Shown here: piece by piece, positions 40,901 to 55,900 of the stretch | Position numbering within the stretch: position 1 is the first letter of the stretch | How the letters are laid out: each line of letters opens with the position of its first letter | DNA from: Piper betle | Lineage: Eukaryota; Streptophyta; Magnoliopsida; Piperales; Piperaceae | Length of the DNA: 64,000 nt | Direction: 5' to 3' | Assembly: GCA_033002965.1 (NCBI GenBank) | Contig: JAURVB010014173.1 | Location: 1 to 64,000 of the forward strand | Position numbers and translations under genes: made by a program | Notes under the pieces: generated by a model | What the model was told of the DNA's origin: nothing | The model's input: only the letters and a program-made list of their open reading frames with translations | Databases searched by the model: none

Positions 40901-43900
40901 GCTTCCAATCTAACATTTCAGAGATGAAAGTTTATCAATGCTGGCTAATACTTTGGGGAACCCGCTATTTGCCGATAGAGCAATCATGAATAGAACACAA
41001 ATTGTTTTTGCCCGAATATATGAAGAAATTGATTACACTCTCACATTTCCTACATTCATTATGTTGATGAGAGATAATGGCTCATCTTTCAACCAATAGG
41101 TAGATTATGAATGGAAGTCTAAGATTTGCTCCAAATGTAACTGTTTTGATCATGAGGACTCATATTGCCCTACACAGCAAGAATGACAAAATGTTCAAAC
41201 TTCAAATGTTCCTCAAAATGATCTCCCTTAATTGCACACTTCTCTGTCTACTAATTCTTACACTTCAAACAATAAGCAAAACAAAGACAAGTTCCTCCAT
41301 TAGCGCTCAGGCTGACCTCCACTTGCTCTTATTCAAACTGTACCTCCAAACCTACAATGTGATGCTCATATTACCATTAAGCCAAGTATCCCCCCACGAA
41401 AGATTGCGGCTCCTGTCTTTGATCACGAAAGTCAAAATAGGTAAAATGTGGTGGTATAGCAAATCAATTCGAAACCATAAAATTTCTCAAGTGTTGAAAG
41501 TCTACTCAAAAAACCCTAAAAAGTCGATTCGAGTTTCAAAATCCAAGGTGGTTGTTGAAAACAATGACAAGCCCCCTTTCATTATGGTTAGTTTGGGAGC
41601 TTGGAATGCGCGCAGCCTCTCTCGTCAAACAAAGAGGTTGGATGTCTCCAATTTAGTAATTCAAGAAATATGACCCTTTTTGGTTTATGTGAAACAAAAA
41701 TTAAAGTAAAAAATTTTCATAAACTCCAAAGAGAACTTATTAGAGGATGACAAATTGAGCATAATTATTTTTCAGACCCCTCCGGTCGCATTCTAATTTT
41801 GTGGAACCCTGTAACTTTTAAAGTCTCCAAACAACAAGAGAGTGATCAATTTATCCACTGGCGTGCGTTGAACCTTCGGGATGGCTTTGAATTTTACTTC
41901 ACTGTGGTTAATGCTTCAAACTTATACCAATAGAGACAAGAGTTATGGCAAATTCTTTCATGTGTCAAACACTATCCAACTTCCTTGATCCTCATGAGCG
42001 ACTTCAATTGTATTAGAAGTAATAACGAGCATCTGGGTGGTGTTGATGTTCACCATTGGCATCTTGAACAATTTAATAATTTCACATTTTTAACAGATCT
42101 CGTTGATATACTTTACAATTCTAATTTTATGTAGAGTAACAAGTATATTGATGACACTATTGTTTACAGGAAACTTGACTGAGGCCTTTGCAATGATCTT
42201 TGGACGATGAAATTTCCCAACGGGGACATTAATTGTCTATTTCTAAGATCCTCCGATCACTCTCCTACTCTCTTTAAGCTCGAGGACTGTTTTCCCTTTG
42301 GTTCAAAATCATTCTATTTCTTTACTATGTGGCTTAAAGATGGCTCAATCAAGGCTAACATTCAACATGTATGGCCAGTCCACATTGTTGAAAATCCTCA
42401 ATTTATTCTCTTTAAAAAGCTCCAAGGTGTTAAAGCAGCCTTAAAAATTGAAATATTGAGGTTTTTGGCAAAGTTAATGTGAGAGTGAGCAACACTCAAT
42501 TGTTCCTCCAAGATGGCCAGCAAATGTTCTCCATGGATCCTACAAATACTTCATTGCTTGAAAACAAAAAATTGGCCCGTTTCAATTTGCTTCAAGAGGA
42601 AGGCATTGAAAAAAAGTTCTACAGACAAAAATCTAGAATAAATTGGCTGAGAGAAAGTAATAAAAATTCTCGGTTCTTCCACTTCATAGTTACCTCTCAC
42701 ATCCTAAGAAATCATATTCACGAGATTGTCGATCCACATGGGAATAAACTTTCTAATCCTCATGCCATTGGGATTGAAACCGAAAAGTTCTTCGAAGATT
42801 TATTTACCTCTTCATTGTCTGATCTTCCTTCATCTATTCATTTCTGATGCAAGTTGACTTATGAACAAGCTTCTATGTTGACTCGTAAGGTTAGCAACAA
42901 GGAAATTGAAGCTATTATCTTTATTGCTCTAAAGAATAAAGCTCCTAGCCCAGATGGTTCCATCAAAGAATTTTTTTTTTTTCTAGGATATTGTTGGTAA
43001 AGTCCTTGTATTGGCCATCAAAGAATTTATTGTTTTTTCTAGGATATTGTTCCATCAAGCACTTCTTCGAACAAGGTAAACTACTCCGGGCACTAAATCA
43101 AGGCTTCATTTCCCTCGTTCTAAAAACTCCAGATGCCAAATCTTCTAAACACTTCAGGCCTATTTCTCTATGCAACTCGTCTATAAACACATCTCCAAAA
43201 TTATGGTTTCTCGGCTTGCTCTCATTTTGTCTTCTTTGATTAGCTTAAATCAGTCAACACTCTTAAAGGATAGGTTGATAAACGAAAATATCTTGTTGGC
43301 CCACGAAGTAATGAGGAATTCTCACCACTCAAGGGGGCCAAAATAGTTTTGTATCAAAGTTGATTTGAGAAAGGACTTTGATAAAGTATGGTGGGATTTC
43401 CTATTTGTAGTCCTTCGCAATTTGGGGTTCAACAATGATTGGATTGATTGGATTTCTAAATGTGTTACCACTCCATCCTTTAAGTGTTATGATAAATGGA
43501 TGTAATTTTGATTTTTTCAAAAGCAAAAGTGGCCTTCAACAAGGTTGTCCTCTTTCACCGCTCCTCTTTATTCTTTGTATGAAAGTGCTCTCGATTATAC
43601 TTGAATCTAAGGTATCAGAAGGCCTTATTATACCTCCTGAGACAAGGAATGCTCCAAATGTCTCTCACATAATACTTGCCAATGATCTCCTCATTTTCTC
43701 GAAGACTCTCCTCTTTCGGCACAGTATATAAAATCTTCCTTGCATGACTTTGGTACCTTTTCATAGTTAAAAGCACATATCATGAACAGTGTTATATTAT
43801 TCTCCCATGCTTGCATCCATATGGTTTGTTTGGCTAGCACATTGGAGTGCTCCCTATTTGTTATTTGGGTCTGCCTCTTAGTTCAAAGAACTTTCTTATT

Positions 43901-46900
43901 TTATGTATATTCCTCTCATTGATAAGATCAAAGCTAAGATCCAAGGATGGAAATCATATCTACTATCTTATGCCGACCACCTCCAACTCTTAAACTCTAC
44001 CCTCGATGGCATGTCTCACTATTGAACCTCCACCTTGACACTTCCAAAGTGTATTTAAAGCTCATTTCTAAATTATTTTCATCGTTCTTGTGGAAAGGGA
44101 ACATTGATGTCAGGGGTTTCCACAGTATTAGCTAAATGCAGATTTACAAGCCCTTATCAGAAAGCGATCTTGATATCTGAGACATTTTTTAGGTTAACAA
44201 AGCTCGACTAGCAAAGTTGTTTTGACAAGTGTTAACAAATAAAAATAATTTGTAGGTAAAGTGGATTTGTGGAGTTTATTTATGTGGTGGATCTATATTG
44301 ACTATGTGTACAAATTGTGGGTCTCACGCTTGGAATAACATTATTTTCTTCAAAGAAAAATTGCCTATACTTGTATCTATAGAATTGGCAATAGCATGAA
44401 CACATTCATTTGGTTTGACCCTTAGCTTAATCATTACCCCGTCATCTAAAGATTCAGTCATCATACAGTTGCAAATCTTGGAGGAAACACCTCCCACACT
44501 ATATCTCAATCTATCATTCAGGGTTTTTGGGCCCTCACTTCTACACTACAAGTACATAAGAAGCTCTAAATTTTTAAACGAAAATACTCCTTTCTTATCT
44601 GATGCGGATGATAACATAGGGTGGTTATCCTCTACAGAAAATTTTTTTTCAAGAACTATTGAAACTTCTTAGGATTTCGTTCTCCAAGAGTGTCATGATT
44701 ACCCTCTTGTTTGGTCTAAATATTGAACAAACCGGCATGCACTCACTGCTTGGTTGGTCATGTCAAAAGGAATCTTAACTCTAGACAATTTTCAAAAGAA
44801 AGACTTCATCTCACTAATAGATGCTCTTTTTGTAAGGCTTGCCCGGAAGCTAGAGACTTTATTCTTTGAGTGTTTTTATAGTAAACAAGTTTGGAAGTTG
44901 GTCTTTCAAAAATGTCACATGCTTGATCAAGTCAACTCCTTCAATGAAGAGAAAAATTAACTTCCTATCTTTTATTTGCACAACAAACAAGTCTCCTCCT
45001 GAAACCCCTTTTTGCTGCTTACGTCTCTTCTATTTGGTACGAACGAAATAAAAAATATTTGAAAATTTCAAAATGCACCATGTTTCGTTGGCTATATCCA
45101 CTATTTCTCAAGTACAACTTCCTTCGAAAGTACAAAATTACAAACAGAGAATTATTGATCATTGTCATTTCTTTCTGGACTTTTGGATGTAACTCTACAT
45201 AGATTCATTGGACCCTTTTCTCCTTTGTATTTCTTTGCCCCTTTAGGAGTTCCAAATTAAAATGTATATCATCAAAAACCATAAATGCTAAATAGATCTT
45301 TGGCCATTGAAAAGAAATATGTGTAAGGAGATACCTCAATTAAGGGCTCTGTAAGATTCAGATTAAGCTGAGATGTAGACTTCAGACCAATATCTGTCAT
45401 GAAAGAACTTCCAGCAATGTCTCTATCATATTTTCTATTCAACTCTAGCTCAAACATCCACGGCTCTATAAATGGCTCCCACATGACCTGAGGTGTTTCA
45501 TTATCAAAATAGTCCATAAACAAGGAAGTTACAAACACAGGTTTTGTCTCCGCACAAAAATATAAGGAAAAAAGACACACCTTGTCTAAGTTCATATAGT
45601 TGACAAGTAAGTAACCCTTGAATGACACTTTTGTACAATGTTTCAGCACATTACCATGCAGCACTACGTTCTTCACAAGAATCTCCAAGAAAGGGCCTTT
45701 ACAATTCCACTACCAGAAACATTCACAAAAAAAAGGAACAAAAAGGCTTTAATTTCCTTATCATATATTTAACAGTTTTAACCAGAAATATGTGTGAGAA
45801 TATGCATGATTTATATATAAATACCTCGGGCTACACATTGAATAACAAAGACACTTAAGGGTACAGAATTAACAAAAAAAGGTATTTCTTAGCCCATAAC
45901 ATGTCCTCATTTTTCAAGAAAAGCTCATTAAAATAGTCCTATTTTGCAGCAGACAACAGATATGCTAACAGATCACATTGCACCAACCAGGCACCATCAT
46001 AGAAAAGATGCCATGCCCAAGCTAACGACTTCTGAAAGTTTTTAGAGTTCAAAATTCATTCAAACAAGGGATGTAACGTATCTAGTAAAATGGTAAACAT
46101 GTGGCAAAAACAATACAGAAAAGCAATTTGAAAAGATGCAATGCGTTATAAGCGTATCCTAGAGTAACTGTAACACGATGCAAAATGTTGCAACTCATGC
46201 TTTCATATATGGCATTCATTCTCAACGCAAAATAGAATATATTCCATTTCCCTGGTATTATTAGATTTGGTGTCACTACCATTTAAACTTTCTATACCCA
46301 CCAAAACGCTTAGATAACATAATCAAAATTGTAGGAGGCTGCCCATATTAGCATACTAACAAACATACCATCTGATCACTCAGAAGCAACGATGCCTTAT
46401 TCAAAAAAATATTGAACTCCATACAGTGGAATAACGTTTGAGATGACTCAATCAAGGAAGAAGCCTTGACATCATGCCAGAAATAGAGCACGTGAAGAGA
46501 TAATAACACCTCCAAGTTTTCAACATACACATCACATATAATGTCTGACGACTTCTGACTTTGATATATTTCACCAACCACATTGAATTGAACAAGCTGG
46601 AAAAAGGAATCGACCTTACTGCTTGGTTGTGAACCACCTCAAGCTTTCCACTTATGCTGTTCATAGTAGCATTGAATTTCATCATGTTGCCACCTATGTC
46701 AATTTCAGTGTTTCTGCTATTTACAGAAACTGAAATGTTTTTGCAGTTTCTTCTCTCAAAATGAGCATCCATATCAGTTAATGAGCCATGGAAATCTTTA
46801 CATTGTTCCAACGCTTCGGGCTTGGTCCACACAGGTAAATGAAAATCAATGCCAATTTCTTCTGACTTCAAAATCCAATGGAAGGATTGGACAGGATCCT

Positions 46901-49900
46901 CAGCTGAGAAGGCCTTAATTTCAGATTCATGAACACTTAAATCAGGGACAAGATAAGCTGTGTCAGATGGTACTACCATCAAAGAATTTCTAGAATAGCT
47001 ATTGTAACAGCCAAGAAGTGAGATGAGTTCAACCCAATCAGAAAGATGCAACCAAACCTCAAGAGATGGAATTCCAACACTTAGCTCGCTTTTGTTCTCA
47101 GAGAAATGGACACTGAGAACAGTGGATGCATCATTACTTCCATTTAACAAAGCCAAATTTATATGATTAAGAAATGAATACAGACGAAGAGAGGATAGAG
47201 TAGCATCCAAGGAAATAGGCAAGTCATTCCTTAAAAGTCCACAAATAGAAAGATGCATTTGTGCCTCTGCAACCAAATTTAATGGCCTTGAGATCTTCGT
47301 TTCTGATTTAAGGAACTTTATAGACAATGACTTGATCAGAAATTTAATGTGAGAGTAGGCCTCAGTTGAGGCGCTACCAAATGCACCAGCACTTACAGCT
47401 TCCTTCAAATTCTTCCTCAGTAGCTTAAATTGCAAGATGTCAGCTGTGTAGCATTCAGATTCTCTGCCAACATTTGAAATCTCATTCACAACATCAAGGA
47501 TGGCTTCAAAAGCACATAGTAGGAAATTTTCTGCATAAAATGAACAGGACAATCTATTAAATAAGCAAAAATTGTTCCAATTAGAATAATCTAATAGAAG
47601 AATAAAAAAACAAAGAGGTAAGATCTTGTAAATTATTACTCCTAACAATTCAAGCTGCTAGAAAAAGCAATTTTTTTTCAAACAAGCATAAGCCTTCTCC
47701 AAAACAAAAAGTGTATGAACACACATGCAGGGAAAAAAGCACTGAAGCAACCAGACACATACTATATATTAATACTCAGACCCACCTTCAGCGTTTATTT
47801 GGCAACAGTCTACCATCATCATGACAGCCGTGGGAAAAGGAGATGAATCATGTGGGCCTTTGCCGCAGGGTATTCTCAACCACATATCAGCATCAAGCTG
47901 TGGAACCAAACAAAAATTCTTACTGTCGCTCTCCGGATCAGGTTCTTGTCTTTTGTCAACAATCAAAACTGAGATAGATATCTTACGCCCAAATACATTG
48001 TGCATATCCACTTTATCAACATCTTGATTAATTGAGATAATGCACTCCGCTGGAACACCTTCCAACTTATCAAAACAGGACGACTTTAAAATAAAACCAA
48101 CATATAAATGGCAAAGTTCAAGTTTGACAAAGAAACTGGCATTTCCTTCCACCGGAAAAATCAAATAAGAATCAAATATTTCAAACTTGTATGTTGGACT
48201 TGACTTGCCATCCTCATGTTCTTCAGCTGCAACTTGTTCTTTGTTGTACAAAGTCCAATCAGAAAGTGAAAAGTAACCAATTAATATAGCCAAGAACTCT
48301 GCGGATAAGGTACAACTAACATTTTGGATACCTATACAAACTTCTATTTTTGGAGATAGCTCGTTAACAACCCCTTTTTGTACTCGTAAATTCACAACTG
48401 AAGAATAATCTTGAGATGCTGGTCCAAATAAAAAGTCATGGGTAGGAGAAGTTGACCATGGTGAAGATAATCGCAGCCCTACCATGGACAGTAGTATGTT
48501 CCAAGAATCAGGCCCTCCTATAACAGCAGAATCAACATTTGGAACTGTTACTGTACCCACAATACAGGTGGCATCATGAAAATGTATCCTAACTCCACTG
48601 AGATGTACATTAAAACAAAATAATTCAGCTTTACTAGAGAATCCAGATTCCACACATCTCCTGCTTGACAACTTTGCCAAAGTAGGCTTTTTCCTTTTGT
48701 TTGATATGAAGTTATCATTCTTCGTACAAGGAAGCTGTTCTCGCTGACGCGTTGAAAAATTTTCTGAGTTATCCAGGTTTCCAAATGGAACCAGTTTGCG
48801 AACTGCTATAAATGGGAAATTATAGGTAGCAATCCCAGAAAATAGAGAAGAACCAATGTCACGATAATTTGAAAATCCAAAGGACTGGAGTTTTATCTCT
48901 TTAAGCACATTCCAGTCCACAATCTCCGGCCTTGAACCAAAAGAATTGCCAGCAGAAGAAATTGAGGGCTGCTTAAATAGTTCGGCTAGCATTCTATAGA
49001 ATGCTTGTAAAATTCCAACAAGCTTCGGGTAACAATGCAATTCAATGTTGTCAAATGATAATGTATGGTTCGGGTTGTCAATGTTACCACCACATGATTT
49101 ATAAAGTAAAAGAAAACACCCATCAATGAAATTTTCCTGAGAGTCTCTTCCATCGTTCTTCTTGCACTCAAAATTAGTCCAAGATTCAACGCCACAAGGG
49201 TTCTTGCAAGAGAGCACTGTACAACTGCCTGGCTCACTTGTTAAACCACAAGCACTCACCTCAATACTTTTAGCAAATATTAAGTACTCCACGTAATTCT
49301 GCTGATTATAACTGCAATAACATTTAAATTTCAGAAACACAACTAAGGCAGACAATAGTGCGACAATAAATTCCTAAAGCTCGGATTGAAATCTTAAGCA
49401 AAAATCAGGAAAAAAATAATTGGATGTAGAGAGATAAATACATATAAGAGGAAAACTTTGTTGATGCTTTTTGTATAGAGTGAACATGGCACGATCAGAT
49501 TCAGCCACAGGCTATCAGATGAAAGCCTCGTTTATTTTGTCTCAATTGGACTCCAGTTAGCATGTGTTTGGAACTACTATCTTTATGATATGAATTAATC
49601 ATTTTATATACCAACCAATAGCTAATTTAAAGTGAAATAACATCGAAAGATGACATTAAATAGTATATTTGACATATATTCATCATATTTGTCGTATTCA
49701 TCATCCACGTAATACAAAATAATTGGGGTCAGGGTGATGGATCTTATTCATCCCCTCATATATATTATAGACCATGACAATTTTCAAATTGTAAGTGTGC
49801 ATGTCCTTTCAAAATACCTCCATACATGTCCTCTTTGACCTACCACTAAATGTCCAAAGAAAAGAATTATGCAGTTAAAAAACCAAAATAAACTTGGACC

Positions 49901-52900
49901 GAGGGGCAGACAGTTTATCTATATGCAGCTGGCCATCTAGGCTACCCATTCAACACAAGACCAAACCAAACAAAAGCTCTTATTGACAGGTCAGTCCTCT
50001 TGATGGTAAAAGTAATAAAGAAACATGATAAAAAAACTTGGTCAATACAGTTTATATTCTGTGCACATGCTTGTGCACAATAATAAACATTATACATGAA
50101 ACTTACCGCATTGTCAGATTCTCCAAAGAAATATTGAGGAAGACACTATTCTCGACAACACTGTTGAGGCATGTATGGAAAGTAACATGGCTTAGATCAA
50201 GAGAAACAGAGTAATTGAGAATAGTCCCATTCATCTTCTTGGATGAAGATGTCCCCGTTGGTAAATCAAGGAAAGCAGCCAATTCAACAAGAAGATTACA
50301 GATCATAAAAGAAAAATGAGAAACCACCAGTTGTTGACCAACACAAATTACCTGTATAAAAGACATGAGCAATAGAGAACATTGAAATATTTAGTCAAAT
50401 AATAATAAAAAATACCAACTACGATACCTCCAGTTGTTTCAGAGAAGCTTCATCAGGGAATATGCTAGTTCCCAAAGTCAATACAACAGTCGATTTCTCC
50501 AAAACTGGGATATCATGAAGATCTGGTATTACTAAGTTCACCTATAAATTGAAAGAGATCCAAGTACCAGGTAAGAAATATCTTGATAGTCAACAGATAA
50601 TGGAGAAGGACAAAATTTAAATTTTAAGTAAGTTTGTTTCAAAGACACACTGACCTCAGCATCACATAAATCAATCTTATAGTGATCATACAGGTCTGAA
50701 AGCTGATAAGAAAGAGGTGTGTCTATGTTCAAGTCTGAATTCAATATGTTTGTAGACAAATAACTAAAATAGTCTTCATGAGCAAGGTCAAGAACATCCT
50801 TCTTAGAAAGAGACTTAAAGGAAAGGGAACCAAACTTCAAAACCTACACAGATTAGCAAGACTTCCATGTAAAATTATATATTTACATAAAACAAAGAAA
50901 GAAATAGACAGTTTATCTAAGCTGGAGACGATAACATAATATATATACAGAGAAAACTACAAAAAAAAACCTGATCAGGATGAAATCTTCATAAAAAATT
51001 AACTCTAAATCATATCATATTTAAATAAAATTAAATCTCCAATAGTATCTAATCAAGATATCTAATGAGATAAGGACGCCATAATATGTCATCACAGCTC
51101 TAAAATTAATAAGTCAACAATAATGAAAGATAAAAAAGAAATACTGCAACTATCATCGGTAGAGAATACTACCGCACAATAGGATTCTGAATTTTATTCC
51201 ATGGAACTCTTATAGTGACATAGCTGAAATTAACATCTAGTGCCATGTTTCCAGTCTTTGCACATAGGTAACTGTCAGGTAACAGTAAAAAGCAAAATAA
51301 AGATTAGCATAATAATACAACCAGCAATTGGTTAAATGCAACATTTTTCTAACATAGGCTAGCAAATTACTCTGCTTTAGACAACAAACGAGTTCTTGTA
51401 TCTTCAAATTGGTTAAGTGATGCAAGTACCTGAACACCAAAATTAAACATCCTGATTTTGATGACAACAAAGAATATTTGCAAGAACTCACAGTAGGACT
51501 ACTGAGAACCCATAGATATAGATTAGTTTATCCCCACAACTGAGAAGCTTATTACTCATATATATTTAAAGTATCAGCTATGCATGTACAAGTTTGTCCA
51601 ATAAAACACTAATAAGACATGGTTGACATTACAACTATCAGAAAAATACAAAGAACATAGAAATCAAACCAACAGAGACATAGAGAATTATCTAATAAAC
51701 CCAACTGTATGCTTACCCTACTATGTTGAAATTGAAAAGATTTCCACACTTGATAAATGTTCAATAGATCTAGCATAATGTTGGGACTGTAGACTGCTTC
51801 AAACGGCTGAAGAGCAACCTACCAAACAATAAAAAAATACTTTATTTTGACCTTAAGCCACATACTTGAATTTTGATTGAATATATCTTACAGGAAATGT
51901 TGAACAAAAAGTTTATAAGATAAGACAGCTCATACACCTTATACATCTGGCAAATTAACATACCTTAGACACTCTGCAATTACTAGATATGCAACATTGC
52001 TATTTGTTTTGCATGTAAAAGCAAGCTAAGAGTTCAATAGATAAGAATGAGCAAGTACTAATATCAACAACCATACCTTAACAGACAACCCACAATCATT
52101 ATTTCTTGGCGAAGCAATGTGGATTTCAATGAACGGAGATCCATATTCAGACAAGTTTTCATCATTGACCTTCACCGTATCAAATGTGATGAGCATGGGG
52201 AAATACAAGAACCACTAAGCAAAAACCCCCTGTATTGATAATTCACATAAAATACCTTCTCACCCCTAAAAAGAAGAGTTCTTGACCGTGCATCATTAAT
52301 CTCCACTGAATTTAACATAGTAACAACTATCATTGAATCTTCCCACATTTTCCATTCAACACTTGCTTCGTGAAGCATTGTGTTGACTACTTCCTTATCA
52401 CAGTTCCTAACATATATGCAGATAAAAAGCCCCTCAATTACCAGAAAATTGAACATATGCTCATACAATCGTCACAATAAATATGAAAGCAGAACAGTAA
52501 ATGCTGTGGGTGTGTGTTATAGCTTTAGGGATTGCCTTGGGGAAAAAAAGTAGATGTTATATGAAAATTATCCTTTTCATCACTGCTTATTGTAAGTTCT
52601 ATACTGTTTATTTCAAGTTCCCAACTGCAATCCCAAAGCAAGGACTTGAAACCCAACGCACTACTAATGTGCCAACGCACAAGTAAAATCACTTGATGTT
52701 GGCCTCTAAGAAGAAGAAATAAGTTGACTTTCAGGCACTGTGCAGAAAAAGAACAAACTCTCAGCCCCAGCAAAATTGTTAAGTGGAATACATAAAAGAG
52801 TTGCATGCAACAAGGTCTCAACCTGACAATAGTTGGACATCTCTTTAGGAAGATAAAAGAAACCAAAAGATTTATTAGAGGGGGAGAACCACATTTTGAT

Positions 52901-55900
52901 TCCATATATATAGGGCCCCCATAAGGCATTAACTTTTCTAAACCCAAACATGCCAACATTCTCCATCTTTCTAACAAGATTTATTCGTTGATACCCCTCA
53001 GGTAGATTCTCCCTCAAAAGAGTTGGAATTTTCTGCAAGCTATTATTTATTGTGTATCCGGTACTCCATTATGCCATTCAAGCAGAGACCCAACAAGAGC
53101 ACTGTCGTTGGAAAACTGTCATGCCAAATGAGATCTTAACATTAACATTTTACAAAAGAGGAGAGGCATTCCTCTTTCTAGGAGGTGTTCTCTGTCCAAG
53201 GACCTCTCTTAGTCTTTTTCAATGCGCAAGTAGTATGCATGTATGGAGCCGAATCCTCCTCAAAGTTCATATTATTGGATCCTCTGTTTTCGAGGGGAGA
53301 TTGATTGACTGGTCATTTTTTCCACTCAAAGCCCCTGTTCTAGGATCCTAAACAGTCCTCTTTTCATTGATAAAATTGCCTAACGAGAGGAACAAAAGAA
53401 CCTTCCAAGGCATTTCCACTCAACACTTGGCATTCAGTTCACCTATTATCTATCCGGTTTAACTAGCTTCTGCCATACTCTAAAATAAACAAAAAGTTTT
53501 CAATTACTATAATTTTCTTGCATACATCTCCTATATGGACAAAAGTTTTGGATTACTGTAACTTTCTTGAGGATTTCTGGATGCAGTTTTTCATAAATTT
53601 TGCCTTCCGCCTTTTGACACCTAGGCTTCTTTTTTTTTTGCCCCTCCAAGGTTATCAAAAAATAATTAACTTCATAAAAAAGCATTCAATCATGCCTTTG
53701 CAATTTTTCCATGGAACAAAATTGACCTTGAAATTTGCATGTTTATGAGGGTAAAAATATTTGATTCCTAAGCTAGATTAAGCCTGTATATGAGAAATGG
53801 GTAAAAATATTTGATTCCCTCCATAAACCAAGTAACCAAAAAAACAAGTCAAGAAAAGTATTAGTGACAGATTCACAACTAATAAATACAACTACTTTGA
53901 ACCCCACAAATACCTAGCTTGAAGGCAAGAATACAAAAGATAACCAAAACAAGACAGTCACATGAAGTCAACAATCAAACAGCAAAAGGTTCCTACTGAC
54001 TGAATCTTTTCAATAACTAAATTGGTTTACAGTGAAAACCCAACTCTATAAAAGGACGTAAGCTCCATGATATATAATCACAGAAAGAGTTTACAGAAAA
54101 AGAGAGCCTAACTAATATACAGGAACTAAAGATCGAGTTAAAAAGTGCACCTGAGCTTAAAGAAAATTTGTTGTATGCTAATTTTCGTCAAGTACACAAA
54201 GTGTTTATCCTCAACCATGCTGCAGTCCCCGTCAGACAATGGATGGAACTTTGTTGCTTCATAAATATCCTGTAAAAATCATAATCATAAAAAATAAATC
54301 TCTGAAGAGACAATTTTTTATAGCAGAACTCAAAAATAATAATTACCTTGACTACAGCATCTGAAATCACTCCAGAAAATTGACCAGAGTTCTCTGTTCC
54401 ACCAGCACCAAGCATACCAAGAGATAACCAATTTAACCAACCTCTTTGTCTATTTAGGGGAACATCATTATCAGGCAATTTTTCATCCATTCCATCCAGA
54501 TAATATCCACTTCTATCTGCAGATGTATGGTTCGATATATAGTCCTGAAAGTGACACGAACTCAAGCGATAACGACAAAGAATGTTGACAGAAGATGTAA
54601 ATTGCAGCTAAGTAACAGCATGATGCAATGCAATGATAAAGACAGAGAAGAGATAAATAAACATGCACAAAAACTAACAATTAAGATCAATCCTAAAATA
54701 AGAGTAAGGAAAAATAAAGACGAAATAGAAGATACCATGTGAATATTTAATGAAGATGTCAGCAGATAAAACTTTAATTGATTGATAATTAATGACAGAA
54801 ATCTTGCAGCGGACAAAGATAATCCGAAACTTAGTTTGACCTCAAAACCGAATGCCAGCTGGAGATCCTATAAGTGTGATAGTTAAGAATATAATGGGAA
54901 AACTTTCAAATATAAGATGAAAATGAGAACCCAAGACCAATCATTCAAAGCTTAGATACCAAACCAATTACTTACAACTGATGACAGGATTAGAAAAAAC
55001 ATCGGTCAAATGAACATTTACAGCATAAGAGGAAGAAGTCACAGGATCATGCATCATCCGAATTACATGCTCAAATATAAATTCCATTTTTTTCCGCAAA
55101 ACAAGTAAAGAAAGCTGTCTAGAGCATAAACCAAACGTTTTAAGTTTTAAAATCCATACTGCTGCAATCATCATCATTTTTTTCCCTTAAGAACAAGATT
55201 TTTCAAGATCTCTTCAGATTTCTATGTATGCCACTTGCAACTAGCATAATAGCAATTTAAGAATGTGATAATATAATTTTAAAACTGTAAGCCATGATAT
55301 GGCATATGCATGCACGGAGTTTAAAACAAATTCCATGCCTAGCTATTTGATATTTCAGAGATGATCAGCATCAAAAGTCAAACAACATTAAATGAACAAT
55401 AAAACTAATAGTAACTGAAAATGGGATTGGCGTGGTTTATGACAACAAAACATCAGATTATGTTATTGTCAAACGTGAAAATATCTTATTAAACAGATGG
55501 ATCAAGCTTATAGTCCCACCTGCAAATGAACTTCTGCAATGGCTCTGTAGTTCAAAATGTCATCAACATCCGAATCTTTTTCCATCTCCTCCAACTTTTG
55601 AAGAATATCTTCACTAACCAGCTAGGGAAAAGTAGAAATCAACAAAAATTTACCAATTTACAAAAAAAGGTTACATGTAACTCATAGCCATCATAACATA
55701 TCAATCATAATGGCAAAGAAAGAAGCATTACCTGACCACGGAAAAGGCAAAGCAATTTTGTCTTGTAGAGAGTGACATATTTGTGCTGGCACGTACTGAG
55801 TTGAGAAGTATGTAAAACGTAACGTCACATTGTAAAACTTAAATGGAAACAATAGAACAGGAAAAAATATGTTCAATGATTGAGTACTTACAATCTGCCT

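Noticed and set aside
46601..46625. A 23-base micro-intron (gtaagg...ttccag) removing the frame break in VPS13 exon 46369-47530
   Set aside because: It is far below the minimum plant intron size, and the sequence across it aligns with conserved protein once one T is restored.
52525..52977. A 150-residue minus-strand open frame in a VPS13 intron
   Set aside because: No VPS13 similarity or recognised domain, and it overlaps other frames. More likely chance or transposon-derived sequence.
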